Shown: in pieces, positions 1-7,007 of the stretch
Layout of the letters: every line of letters starts with the position of its first letter
Numbering within the stretch: position 1 is the stretch's first letter
Origin: Balneolaceae bacterium
Lineage (GTDB): Bacteria; Bacteroidota; Rhodothermia; Balneolales; Balneolaceae
Length of the DNA: 64,000 nt
Assembly (NCBI GenBank): GCA_017640605.1
Contig: JAEPQH010000007.1
Coordinates: 124,001 to 188,000 of the forward strand
Reading direction: 5' to 3'
The notes under the pieces: generated by a model
Databases searched by the model: none
Told to the model about the DNA's origin: nothing
What the model saw: the letters and a program-made list of their open reading frames with translations, nothing else
Made by a program: the position numbers and the translations under genes

Positions 1-98
1 TATTTTTCACCGGCTATTGCATCAAAAAATGTCTCATAAAAAGAGCGCATCTTTTCAAGATCCTTCACCCACATAGCCACATGTTCAATCCGCATCAT
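1..98 (-). CDS. VOC (glyoxalase/bleomycin-resistance) family protein, N-terminal part only
   Basis: The reverse strand reads from an ATG pair at 98/95 without a stop to the window edge, giving about 32 residues that start MMRIEHVAMWVKDLEKMRSF and continue with YETFF. An initial beta strand with a metal-ligand histidine (IEHVAMWV), followed by the helix DLEKMRSFYETFF, is the typical opening of a vicinal-oxygen-chelate domain (lactoylglutathione lyase-like). Only this first beta-alpha unit is visible, so substrate and function cannot be assigned. The gene is transcribed away from the repeat protein at 237. Confidence 0.6.
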   Translation of the reverse strand, partial: MMRIEHVAMWVKDLEKMRSFYETFFDAIAGEK

Positions 99-236
99 AT
101 CTAAAAAATTTGTTCACAGAAATAAGGCAATCCCACATAATATTCCTACCAAAGTTGGGAAGAATCTTTAATGCATTCTGAAAATAAAAAATAGTACTTT
201 CGTGCGGAAGAGGATCAATCAAAATCGTTAGTAAAC

Positions 237-1217
237 ATGGCTACTGAACGAAATTCAAACTCGGGTGGAATTCGAAATCATCTCAATAACAACGACCCCG
301 ATCACAACGAAGAGGTTAATTGGGATGAAATTAACGAGCAATATGACGAGGAAGGGCATCCCAAATTCGATGATACTCCATCACCAAGTTTTACCGACTC
401 CAAAACCAAGCGAAACCTGTTAGCCGTATTGGTAGCGGTCGTTTTTATACTGGCTGTAGATTGGAGCGGATTTTCTGTTTTTGATTTTGCTGATAATGAT
501 GAGAGCACAGCCAACGAAGCAGTGGCGAGCAATACCGAATCCACTATGTTTAACGAAGAACGGTCTGAGTCTTCCGGCTTTCCATTTTTGGATTACACCG
601 ATGCTCTTAATCGTTTGGAAGATGGAGAAGACTTTTCCGATTCTGATAAACAAGTGTTGTTCCAGAATGACGTTCCCATCGAGTATTTAGAAATGCTAGC
701 GTCGGTGGATTATTTGGATGAGCTGAACAGTAGCGAAATAATTGCATTGTACGGCAATGGGGTAAGTCCCGATTATTTCCAAACATTAGAAGACATTGAC
801 TACCTGGATGAAGTGAATTATTCGGGTTTGATTGGGTTATATGCGAATGGAGTTACCGAGGATTATCTGCGCACGCTCAATCAATTAGACTATCTGGATG
901 AGGTGAATTACTCGGGCATCATTGGATTGTACGCCAACGGAGTTACCGAAGATTATCTTACCGCACTGGATCGGTTGGATTATTTGGATGAACTAAATTA
1001 TTCGGGGATTATTGGCCTATATGCCAACGGCGTTCCCATCGAGTATTTAGAAGCCTTAAACCGAGTTGATTATCTGGATGAGGTAAATTATTCGGGTATT
1101 ATCGGTTTGTATGCAAACGGAGTACCGGCTGAGTTTTATAAAGAACTTTCTTCCCGCGATATGCTTGACGATCTAAGCTATTCAGAAATTATTAGCCTGT
1201 ACAACAATAACCGTTGA
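237..1217 (+). CDS. single-pass membrane protein with six 30-residue helical repeats
   Basis: A 326-residue protein of unknown function. Residues 1-58 are acidic and Asn/Asp-rich with no signal peptide. Residues 60-75 (NLLAVLVAVVFILAV) form one membrane segment, a type II anchor that would place the C-terminus in the periplasm. Residues 147-326 are six exact 30-residue units with the pattern (P/T)xEYLxxLxxxDYLDE(V/L)NYSGIIGLYANGV, and residues 118-146 look like one more degenerate unit. The periodicity resembles the GVTPEYIxxLxxxGYxxLSxxxLIxLxxHGV repeats found on some M56/BlaR1-like and HEAT-like proteins of Bacteroidota and Acidobacteria (knowledge of the pattern, not a search). No catalytic motif is visible. 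A TACTTTCG box at 195-202 may be its promoter. The stop overlaps the TTG start of the next gene. Confidence 0.85.
   Translation: MATERNSNSGGIRNHLNNNDPDHNEEVNWDEINEQYDEEGHPKFDDTPSPSFTDSKTKRNLLAVLVAVVFILAVDWSGFSVFDFADNDESTANEAVASNTESTMFNEERSESSGFPFLDYTDALNRLEDGEDFSDSDKQVLFQNDVPIEYLEMLASVDYLDELNSSEIIALYGNGVSPDYFQTLEDIDYLDEVNYSGLIGLYANGVTEDYLRTLNQLDYLDEVNYSGIIGLYANGVTEDYLTALDRLDYLDELNYSGIIGLYANGVPIEYLEALNRVDYLDEVNYSGIIGLYANGVPAEFYKELSSRDMLDDLSYSEIISLYNNNR
675..1214 (+). repeat. tandem 90-bp coding repeat, six units
   Basis: Six in-frame units of exactly 90 bp encode residues 147-326 of the preceding protein. The core DYLDE(V/L)NYSGIIGLYANGV is nearly invariant in units 2-5, while the flanking positions vary. 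The first unit (LNSSEIIALYGNGV) and the last (LSYSEIISLYNNNR) are more divergent, as is usual for capping repeats. The DNA differs at many third-codon positions between units, so the array is kept by selection on the protein or is old, and is not a fresh expansion. Confidence 0.9.
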
Positions 1218-2455
1218 TTTCTCAGCCCGCAAAAAAACTACTCGTAATTGGGAAGGTTTGGCCGGAGCCAAGCTCATCGGCAGCCGGTAGCAGAATTCTG
1301 CACATTCTGAACACATACCAACATGATGGATATTCCATCACGTTTGCAAGCAGTGCCGGGAAAAGTCCTTTTTCGTTTGATTTGAATTCGATCGGAATCA
1401 GGGAAGCTGACATCCCATTAAACGATTCTGCTTTTGATACGTTTGTCAAAAACCTGCACCCCGATGTAGTGCTCTTTGATCGATTTACCTCCGAAGAACA
1501 ATTTGGATGGCGCGTTTCGGAAGCTTGTCCGAATGCATTACGAGTACTCGACACCGAAGATCTTCACTGCCTGAGAGAAGGCAGGAGGCAGGCACTTAAA
1601 GAGAAAGCGACGTTTAACAAAAACCATCTCAACAACGAAATTGCTAAACGAGAAATAGCGAGTATTCTTCGATGTGATCTTTCCATTATCATCTCCGAAT
1701 TCGAAATGAATCTTCTTCAAACTCATTTTCGCATCGCTCCGGAATTGCTGCAATATCTACCGTTTATAGTTTCAGAATTTTCGGATGAGAACTGGAAAAC
1801 GTATTCTGAACGCGAGCACTTTATCAGCATAGGTAATTTTCTTCACCCGCCAAACTGGGATGCGGTGTTGTATCTCAAACAAACCATTTGGCCATTAATT
1901 AGAGCAAAGTTGCCGTATGCTGAATTGCACATTTACGGTGCGTATCCTTCTCTAAAAGTATGGCAGCTTCATAACGAAAAAGAGGGATTCATTGTAAAAG
2001 GCAGGGCCGATGATGCACTCGATACCGTTTCTCTATATCGAGTTCTGTTAACACCACTTCGGTTTGGTGCAGGACTGAAAGGAAAATGTTTAGATGCCAT
2101 GTGTACCGGCACGCCAAGTATTTGTAGCGTAATCGGGGCAGAAGGTATGAATGGAGATTTAGACTGGCCCGGAGTTATTGTAGATAATCCCGAAGAATTT
2201 GCAAATGCCGCTGTGGATGTATATCAAAATCAAGAAGATTGGAAAAGCTCGCAATCCAGGATTAAGCCAATGTTAACTGAACGTTTTGGGGCAGCCCATC
2301 CAAAAAACCTCATGGATTCAACAAATAAACTATGCGAGGAGCTGGATCAACACCGCTCTGCTAATTTTATGGGTCAAATGTTGATGTACCACACTATGGC
2401 GAGTACAAAGTATATGAGTAAATGGATTGAAGAAAAAAACAGGAGAACCGATTAA
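1214..2455 (+). CDS. GT-B glycosyltransferase (family 4/1-like)
   Basis: 413 residues, probably a cytoplasmic or membrane-associated transferase that moves a sugar from a nucleotide donor to a glycan or lipid acceptor. The N-terminal fold opens with KLLVIGKVWPEPSSSAAGSRI, the typical glycine-rich acceptor-side start of GT-B enzymes. The C-terminal half has GAYPSLKVWQL, then LLTPLRFGAGLKGKCLDAMC and TGTPSICSVIGAEGM, the donor-binding region of GT1/GT4 families. The start is a TTG at 1214 overlapping the upstream TGA (TTGA). No in-frame ATG precedes the conserved N-terminus, so translational coupling is likely. Acceptor and pathway are unknown, and no other polysaccharide genes adjoin it. Confidence 0.8.
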   Translation: MISQPAKKLLVIGKVWPEPSSSAAGSRILHILNTYQHDGYSITFASSAGKSPFSFDLNSIGIREADIPLNDSAFDTFVKNLHPDVVLFDRFTSEEQFGWRVSEACPNALRVLDTEDLHCLREGRRQALKEKATFNKNHLNNEIAKREIASILRCDLSIIISEFEMNLLQTHFRIAPELLQYLPFIVSEFSDENWKTYSEREHFISIGNFLHPPNWDAVLYLKQTIWPLIRAKLPYAELHIYGAYPSLKVWQLHNEKEGFIVKGRADDALDTVSLYRVLLTPLRFGAGLKGKCLDAMCTGTPSICSVIGAEGMNGDLDWPGVIVDNPEEFANAAVDVYQNQEDWKSSQSRIKPMLTERFGAAHPKNLMDSTNKLCEELDQHRSANFMGQMLMYHTMASTKYMSKWIEEKNRRTD

Positions 2456-2456
2456 T

Positions 2457-3479
2457 ATGAAAACTAGGATTATTCTTTTTGCGGCCCTTTCTTTTGGAGT
2501 ATTAACCAATGTTGAAGCACAAAATTCAACCTATCAAGTACAGAAAGATATAGTATTTGCATCACCTGAAGGGTTTGATTTAACTATGGATATTTATACT
2601 CCGGATACGGATAAAGAACAATATCCGGTGGTTGTAATTTGGCACGGCGGTGGTTGGTTGATTAATACAAATGAGATTATGGATGAAATGTCTCAATATT
2701 TGGCTGAAATCGGCGAATTTGTAGTTTGCAACGTCAATTACCGTTTATTGGGCGATCAGAATAATACGGTAACACTCAATGAAATTGTGGAAGATGTGTT
2801 TGGTAGTCTGCTTTGGATTAAAGCAAATATTGCGTCCTATAAAGGCGATCCGGAACAGATAGCAATCACAGGAGATAGCGCGGGTGGACATCTAACTGCG
2901 ATGGTGATAGCTCAAGGTCATGCATTGGAAAGCGATGGTTTTGATGGGCTTTCTTATGGCTTTAATCCGACCTGGCTTCCAGAGGGCAAAACGGCTGAAG
3001 AAGTTGCGAATAATAACGGACTCAAAGTGCAAGCGGCAATTCCAAGTTACGGGGTTTTCAACATGATACTACGAGCGGAACAAGGATTCGAAACAGCGAA
3101 AAATGGATTTTGGGAATGGGGTGGAGCGAAGCCTCGCGGTTTATTTGGGGCAAGTTTTAACGCAAACGAGCACCCGGAAATGTATAAAGCTGCTTCCCCG
3201 ATTCACAATATCGCCGATACCAGCGACACGAAATATCCACCGATGTTTTTTCATGTGGGATCTGAAGACTCAACTACTCCACCGGAGACAGTAGTGGCAT
3301 ATGTTTCAAAACTGAAGGAGGCGGGGCACCCGGTAGAGTACAAAGTATATGAAGGACTAAAACACGCTTATCTTGATAATGGGTGTAACGACTATTTTCA
3401 ACAGTGTTTTGATGAGGACGCTGTTCCGGTTATAAATGACATGATTGAATTCTTAAACAAGCACCTGATTAGAAATTAA
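2457..3479 (+). CDS. secreted alpha/beta-hydrolase, esterase/lipase (BD-FAE/HSL-like)
   Basis: 340 residues with a Sec signal peptide (MKTRIILFAALSFGVLTNVEAQ). The mature protein is an alpha/beta-hydrolase: oxyanion-hole motif WHGGGW at about residues 72-77, nucleophile elbow GDSAGGH at about 140, acid region HVGSEDSTTPP and catalytic histidine in EGLKHAY. It probably hydrolyses a carboxylic ester in the periplasm; the substrate is unknown. I chose ATG 2457 rather than the longer frame from 2427 because AGGAGAA lies 9 nt upstream and a signal peptide begins exactly there. The gene follows the glycosyltransferase stop by 1 nt, so the two are co-transcribed. It ends 4 bp inside the convergent gene. 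Confidence 0.85.
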   Translation: MKTRIILFAALSFGVLTNVEAQNSTYQVQKDIVFASPEGFDLTMDIYTPDTDKEQYPVVVIWHGGGWLINTNEIMDEMSQYLAEIGEFVVCNVNYRLLGDQNNTVTLNEIVEDVFGSLLWIKANIASYKGDPEQIAITGDSAGGHLTAMVIAQGHALESDGFDGLSYGFNPTWLPEGKTAEEVANNNGLKVQAAIPSYGVFNMILRAEQGFETAKNGFWEWGGAKPRGLFGASFNANEHPEMYKAASPIHNIADTSDTKYPPMFFHVGSEDSTTPPETVVAYVSKLKEAGHPVEYKVYEGLKHAYLDNGCNDYFQQCFDEDAVPVINDMIEFLNKHLIRN

Positions 3480-4051
3480 CTCTTCTTTTTGGTACAACTA
3501 ATTTTCCAAGTCGGGTAGCTAAAGCTTTCATCCACATTTACCCATTCTCCAAGCCAATTAAATGAGTGGTAAGTGATATCGGTAAAATTAATTTTAAAAA
3601 AGCCATCCATTCCATTGGGTGCCGTTTGTTCGCGATACAGCGTAATAGTCTGATCATCGGTTTTACCGCCTTCCCAGGCAGGAAGAATAGGAGTTGCAGA
3701 ACCAGAAGTATAATAATGCACATACCAAGCAGCGCTATCTGCATTAAACTGTCGGATACTTCCCGAATGAATTCCATCCGGTTTTAGTGTCTCATCCTGA
3801 ACCGCTAATCCATTCATAATATACTTCCAACGCCATATCATTGGCATCGGTTCGGCCCAACTACCATCCTGATTTCTGCTTTCGCTTAAACAATCCGATT
3901 CGCCGATTAAAGGTGCGAAATCTGCAACTTCAGCAGGTGCCTCAGGGTTTAACAATCCGAATGGGTTAGAAGAAGAAGCTTCGTATTCATATTGTGCATT
4001 AGCAAGAGGTGCAAAGCAAAGAAGAACAAGTGAAGGGAGAAGAGTTTTCAT
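3476..4051 (-). CDS. secreted hypothetical protein
   Basis: 191 residues with a signal peptide (MKTLLPSLVLLCFAPLANAQ). The mature part is tryptophan-rich and looks like an all-beta fold: W-R-W-KYIMNGLAVQDE, SIRQFNADSAAWYVHYY and DGFFKINFTDI. This pattern is similar to the lipocalin-like DUF1579-type proteins that Bacteroidota export, but I cannot name the family with confidence. There is one disulphide-capable pair (DC near residue 53 and SC near the C-terminus). The stop codon overlaps the convergent esterase stop by 4 bp. Confidence 0.7.
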   Translation of the reverse strand: MKTLLPSLVLLCFAPLANAQYEYEASSSNPFGLLNPEAPAEVADFAPLIGESDCLSESRNQDGSWAEPMPMIWRWKYIMNGLAVQDETLKPDGIHSGSIRQFNADSAAWYVHYYTSGSATPILPAWEGGKTDDQTITLYREQTAPNGMDGFFKINFTDITYHSFNWLGEWVNVDESFSYPTWKISCTKKKS

Positions 4052-4120
4052 TGTAGTCCCGTTAAATTATAAAATGAACTAACGGGAAATGCACCGAGAT
4101 GTTACGGAAAGCTAAATGGG

Positions 4121-4149
4121 AAATAAAAAAGGCTCCGTTTGGAGCCTTT
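4121..4149 (-). terminator. rho-independent terminator after the TPR protein
   Basis: Stem GGCTCC (4131-4136), loop GTTT, stem GGAGCC (4141-4146). Read on the minus strand, the hairpin is followed by TTTTTTATTT (complement of 4121-4130). It lies 11 bp past the stop codon at 4160. The AAA/TTT flanks could extend the stem. Confidence 0.85.
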
Positions 4150-4159
4150 GAAGAGTTTC

Positions 4160-4843
4160 TTACTTAACAGCAATTTTACCGGTTAACCGCTGTGCCTCGG
4201 TTACTTCAGCACTGCCAGAATATTCGGTGAGAATGCGATTGGCTAATTGTCCTGCCATTTCTAAGTTACCAGCTTCGAAATAGGTTTCTGCAGCACGTTG
4301 CAAATTGTATGGAGTGGTTGAGTCATTTTCGTCCCACTCAGCCGCACGAACGTACGTTTCAGCAGCTTTTTCTAAGCTTCCGTTAGCTTTAAGAATACTT
4401 GCATAGTAGCTGAGCGGACCAACACCTAAAATGCCTTTAGGTGGATTGTAATCTTCAAAATGAGCGAGCGCATCTTCGATATTTCCAAGTTTAAAGCTAC
4501 TTACCGATGCATAATAGTTGGCTAAGTTTCCGGCATCAGTACCGGAAAACTCGTTCGAAATTGCAAGGAATCCATAGGTCAGCTCAAAATCATCGCCGTT
4601 TAAGGCACGTGCAAAATCGCCTTCGTTGTAGTAGCCTTCTGCAATGGCAAGAAGCTCTTGCGCTTGTTGTTCCTGAGAGCCTGAATAAAAACGATATCCA
4701 ACCAAAGAACCTACGATTACAACAACACCAATAATTACGGCTAGTATAACGGTTCGGTTTTCATTAAAAAAAGCAGTGGCTTTTTGAACATTTTCGATCA
4801 ACGGATCGGTTTGCAATTCTTCCTTTGAAAGGTGTTTCGACAT
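4160..4843 (-). CDS. TPR-repeat single-pass membrane protein (YfgM-like)
   Basis: 227 residues. The N-terminus is cytoplasmic (MSKHLSKEELQTDPLIENV), a membrane segment runs from about 32 to 54 (TVILAVIIGVVVIVGSLVGY), and three to four tetratricopeptide-like helix pairs follow: EGYYNEGDFARAL, YYASVSSFKLGNIEDALAHF, YASILKANGSLEKAAETYVRA and AAETYFEAGNLEMAGQLA. The architecture matches YfgM/BamD-like envelope scaffolds, which hold chaperones or assembly factors near the translocon; that role here is inference. It has its own promoter upstream (4880-4911) and terminator downstream, so it is probably monocistronic. Confidence 0.8.
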   Translation of the reverse strand: MSKHLSKEELQTDPLIENVQKATAFFNENRTVILAVIIGVVVIVGSLVGYRFYSGSQEQQAQELLAIAEGYYNEGDFARALNGDDFELTYGFLAISNEFSGTDAGNLANYYASVSSFKLGNIEDALAHFEDYNPPKGILGVGPLSYYASILKANGSLEKAAETYVRAAEWDENDSTTPYNLQRAAETYFEAGNLEMAGQLANRILTEYSGSAEVTEAQRLTGKIAVK

Positions 4844-4879
4844 GATGTAATAGCGTTTTCGATGTTATTGTACAGACTC

Positions 4880-4911
4880 CAAAAATACGTCGCTTTTAGG
4901 GCTATCACAAA
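4880..4911 (-). promoter_or_regulatory. Bacteroidota-type promoter of the TPR gene
   Basis: On the minus strand TTTG (4911-4908), 20 nt, then TATTTTTG (4887-4880), an exact match to the Bacteroidota consensus TTTG-N19..21-TAnnTTTG. The ATG is 36 nt downstream. A short dyad, TTTAGGG/CCCTAAA, surrounds the upstream half. Confidence 0.65.
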
Positions 4912-4913
4912 CC

Positions 4914-5609
4914 CTAAAGTACCTGAAGTTTCCCTTTTTTCATTTCAAGAATGGTGTCTGATCGTTTTGCAATATCTTCTTCGTGCGTGATCAAGAGCAC
5001 AGATACTTTGTATTGGTCGCGCAGTTCAAACAACAAGTCCAGAATTATTTCTGTGTTCTTTTCATCCAGATTCCCCGTGGGTTCGTCAGCCAGAATCAAT
5101 GAAGGATTATTCATTACGGCTCGTGCCATAGAAACCCGTTGTTGCTCTCCACCGGAGAGTTGAGTAGGCCGGTGAGATTTCCTGTTCTCCACTCCAAAGC
5201 GCTGTAATAATTCCGTTGCTCGATCGGTCGCTTCCTGCATATTTATACCGGCAATCAAAGCGGGCATGCTTACATTTTCGAGCGCAGTAAATTCGGGCAG
5301 CAAGTGATGAAACTGAAATACAAAGCCAATGTTTTTATTTCTGAATTCCGCCAGTCGATCAGAGTGCATTTCTGCGAGATTAGCATTTCCCCAAAAAACA
5401 TTGCCCGAATCGGGAGTATCGAGTCCACCCAAAATATGTAATAAGGTACTTTTTCCACTTCCGCTGCTTCCAACAATACTGGTGATATGCGAATCGGGGA
5501 TATCCAAACTGGCGCCGTCTAGTACTACTAATGGATCGTCTTTTTCTTCCGATTTATAGCTTTTACGGATATTCTCGGCTCGTAAGATGTAAGAAGCCTG
5601 TTCAGTCAT
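4914..5609 (-). CDS. lolD: ABC transporter ATPase, LolD/MacB class
   Basis: 231 residues, the full length of a single nucleotide-binding domain. Walker [10 protein letters not shown] near residue 47, Q-loop [11 protein letters not shown], signature LSGGEQQRV, Walker [13 protein letters not shown] and switch histidine in LLITHEED are all intact. The [16 protein letters not shown] segment is characteristic of LolD, the ATPase that drives lipoprotein release from the inner membrane, and of the related MacB/FtsE class. No permease (LolC/E) gene lies next to it, so the transporter partner must be elsewhere and the LolD name is by similarity. It overlaps ymdB by 8 bp and ends the long minus-strand operon. 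Confidence 0.85.
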   Translation of the reverse strand: MTEQASYILRAENIRKSYKSEEKDDPLVVLDGASLDIPDSHITSIVGSSGSGKSTLLHILGGLDTPDSGNVFWGNANLAEMHSDRLAEFRNKNIGFVFQFHHLLPEFTALENVSMPALIAGINMQEATDRATELLQRFGVENRKSHRPTQLSGGEQQRVSMARAVMNNPSLILADEPTGNLDEKNTEIILDLLFELRDQYKVSVLLITHEEDIAKRSDTILEMKKGKLQVL

Positions 5610-6423
5610 TGTCTAATTTAGAATGCTCAAATTCAGGATAAATAACGGACTCGATGTGAACACATTTTCCGCTTTCTGCATCCACAATAGCAAAAGCTCC
5701 GCAAAGGTGATTGTCGCCATTTGCAGCTTTATATTTTTGATGAACACCGGTGGTAAATCGCTTGATGGCTACTTTTTTATCCATTCCCAGCGATGAATTA
5801 TAAGAACCGGTCATTCCCGCATCGGTTAAATATCCGAGCCCATCAGGAAATAGTCGCGCATCGCCGGTTGGAATGTGCGTGTGCGTACCAATCAGCACCG
5901 AAGCTCGACCATCTAAATGCCAGGCCATCGAAATTTTTTCTGCGGTTGCTTCGGCGTGCATATCCACAAAAATGATATCGGTTTCTTCTTTCATTTTGGA
6001 TACTGCCCAATCGGCAGAAGAAAACGGATCGTCTATGGCTTTCATGAATGTGCGTCCCTGAATATTCAACACGCCTATTTTATGACTGCTACCGGGAATT
6101 TCATACACTCCAAAACCTACTCCGGCATTACCTCTTGGATAATTCAGCGGTCGTAAAATGGTGTTGTTTTCGCGCATGTACTGGAACACTTTCCACTTAT
6201 CAAAAGAATGATCGCCACCGGTTATCACATGCACACCGCTATTGTGCAACGCTTTGATTATTTCCTGATTGATGCCATGTCCTTCGTGAGAATTCTCACC
6301 ATTGGCGATCACAAAATCAGCTTTATAGTTTTTAATCAGTCCGGGTAGAAAAGTCTGTGTGATATTAAGTCCGGGGTCAGCTACAATATCACCAATAAAT
6401 AAAATACGAACGTGTTCTGCCAA
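5602..6423 (-). CDS. ymdB: YmdB-family metallophosphoesterase
   Basis: 273 residues, the usual length for this family of dinuclear-metal phosphodiesterases (2',3'-cyclic-nucleotide phosphodiesterase activity is known for Bacillus YmdB). Conserved elements in order: FIGDIVADPG, ANGENSHEGHGI, GGDHSFDK, RPLNYPRG, VDMHAEATAEK, GTHTHIPTGDAR and DAGMTGSYNSS. Metal ligands D11, E, N, H, H and H are therefore present. The start is TTG at 6423, directly before the first strand, with no obvious Shine-Dalgarno. In Bacillus and many others ymdB follows rny (RNase Y); here it directly follows zapA. Confidence 0.9.
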   Translation of the reverse strand: MAEHVRILFIGDIVADPGLNITQTFLPGLIKNYKADFVIANGENSHEGHGINQEIIKALHNSGVHVITGGDHSFDKWKVFQYMRENNTILRPLNYPRGNAGVGFGVYEIPGSSHKIGVLNIQGRTFMKAIDDPFSSADWAVSKMKEETDIIFVDMHAEATAEKISMAWHLDGRASVLIGTHTHIPTGDARLFPDGLGYLTDAGMTGSYNSSLGMDKKVAIKRFTTGVHQKYKAANGDNHLCGAFAIVDAESGKCVHIESVIYPEFEHSKLDND

Positions 6424-6458
6424 AATATTCGGGGTAAGAGGAGAGGGGGTTAAGTTGC

Positions 6459-6752
6459 TTAGCTTTTGATGTCTTCGATCAGGCGTTGCAAACTGTTGTT
6501 TACTCTCTCCATCATTAATTCTTCATTTTTTTGAGCGTCGGAAGTATGCTGCCGAGCTTCAAATAATTCTTCTGCAATGCTTAAAGCAGCAAGTACCATT
6601 ACCGTGCTTTCAGGCTGCTGCACCAATTGATTACGATAGGTTTGAAAGCGTTCGTCAACAAAATTGCAGATTCGAACCATGTTCTCTTCTTCATGATCTT
6701 CTACTTTTAGCGGATACTGTTTGCCAAGTATGTTGACCTTAATCGATTTCAT
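6459..6752 (-). CDS. zapA: cell division protein ZapA
   Basis: 97 residues. The N-terminal globular part has the ZapA pattern SIKVNILGKQYPLKVEDHEE followed by the helix RICNFVDERFQTYRNQL, then MVLAALSIAEELFEARQ and a C-terminal coiled coil. ZapA bundles FtsZ protofilaments at the septum. It starts at an ATG that overlaps the stop of the upstream coiled-coil gene (ATGA, 4 bp), so the two are translationally coupled and probably act together in division. Confidence 0.9.
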   Translation of the reverse strand: MKSIKVNILGKQYPLKVEDHEEENMVRICNFVDERFQTYRNQLVQQPESTVMVLAALSIAEELFEARQHTSDAQKNEELMMERVNNSLQRLIEDIKS

Positions 6753-7003
6753 GCCTGATCGTTTAAGTGATTATCTATTTTGGAAATCAAGCCCTGTACG
6801 TGCTGTCGCATAGCAAGTCGCTCAGATTCGGTTATTGCCGAAAAGATATCGGTTTGCTTGCCTCTCAGATCTTCCAGTTTCCCGGTTAGTTTAGCGTTCT
6901 CGCGCTTCAGATCTTTGATCTCTAGTTTAAGGGCTTTTACTTCCTCATCAATCTCTGCAAGCAGGGCTTTAAATTTTAAAGATTGTTGAGATAGTTGATT
7001 CAT
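6749..7003 (-). CDS. small coiled-coil protein upstream of zapA
   Basis: 84 residues from ATG 7003. A GAGG site 8 nt upstream supports this start over a longer frame from 7054 that would run into pheT. Residues 10-60 form one heptad-rich coiled coil (LKFKALLAEIDEEVKALKLE, then IKDLKRENAKLTGKLEDLRG), with the C-terminal helix QHVQGLISKIDNHL. Size and fold resemble ZapB or the conserved small coiled-coil gene often found between pheT and zapA. A ZapB-like bridging role between ZapA and other divisome parts is inference. Confidence 0.8.
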   Translation of the reverse strand: MNQLSQQSLKFKALLAEIDEEVKALKLEIKDLKRENAKLTGKLEDLRGKQTDIFSAITESERLAMRQHVQGLISKIDNHLNDQA

Positions 7004-7007
7004 GATA

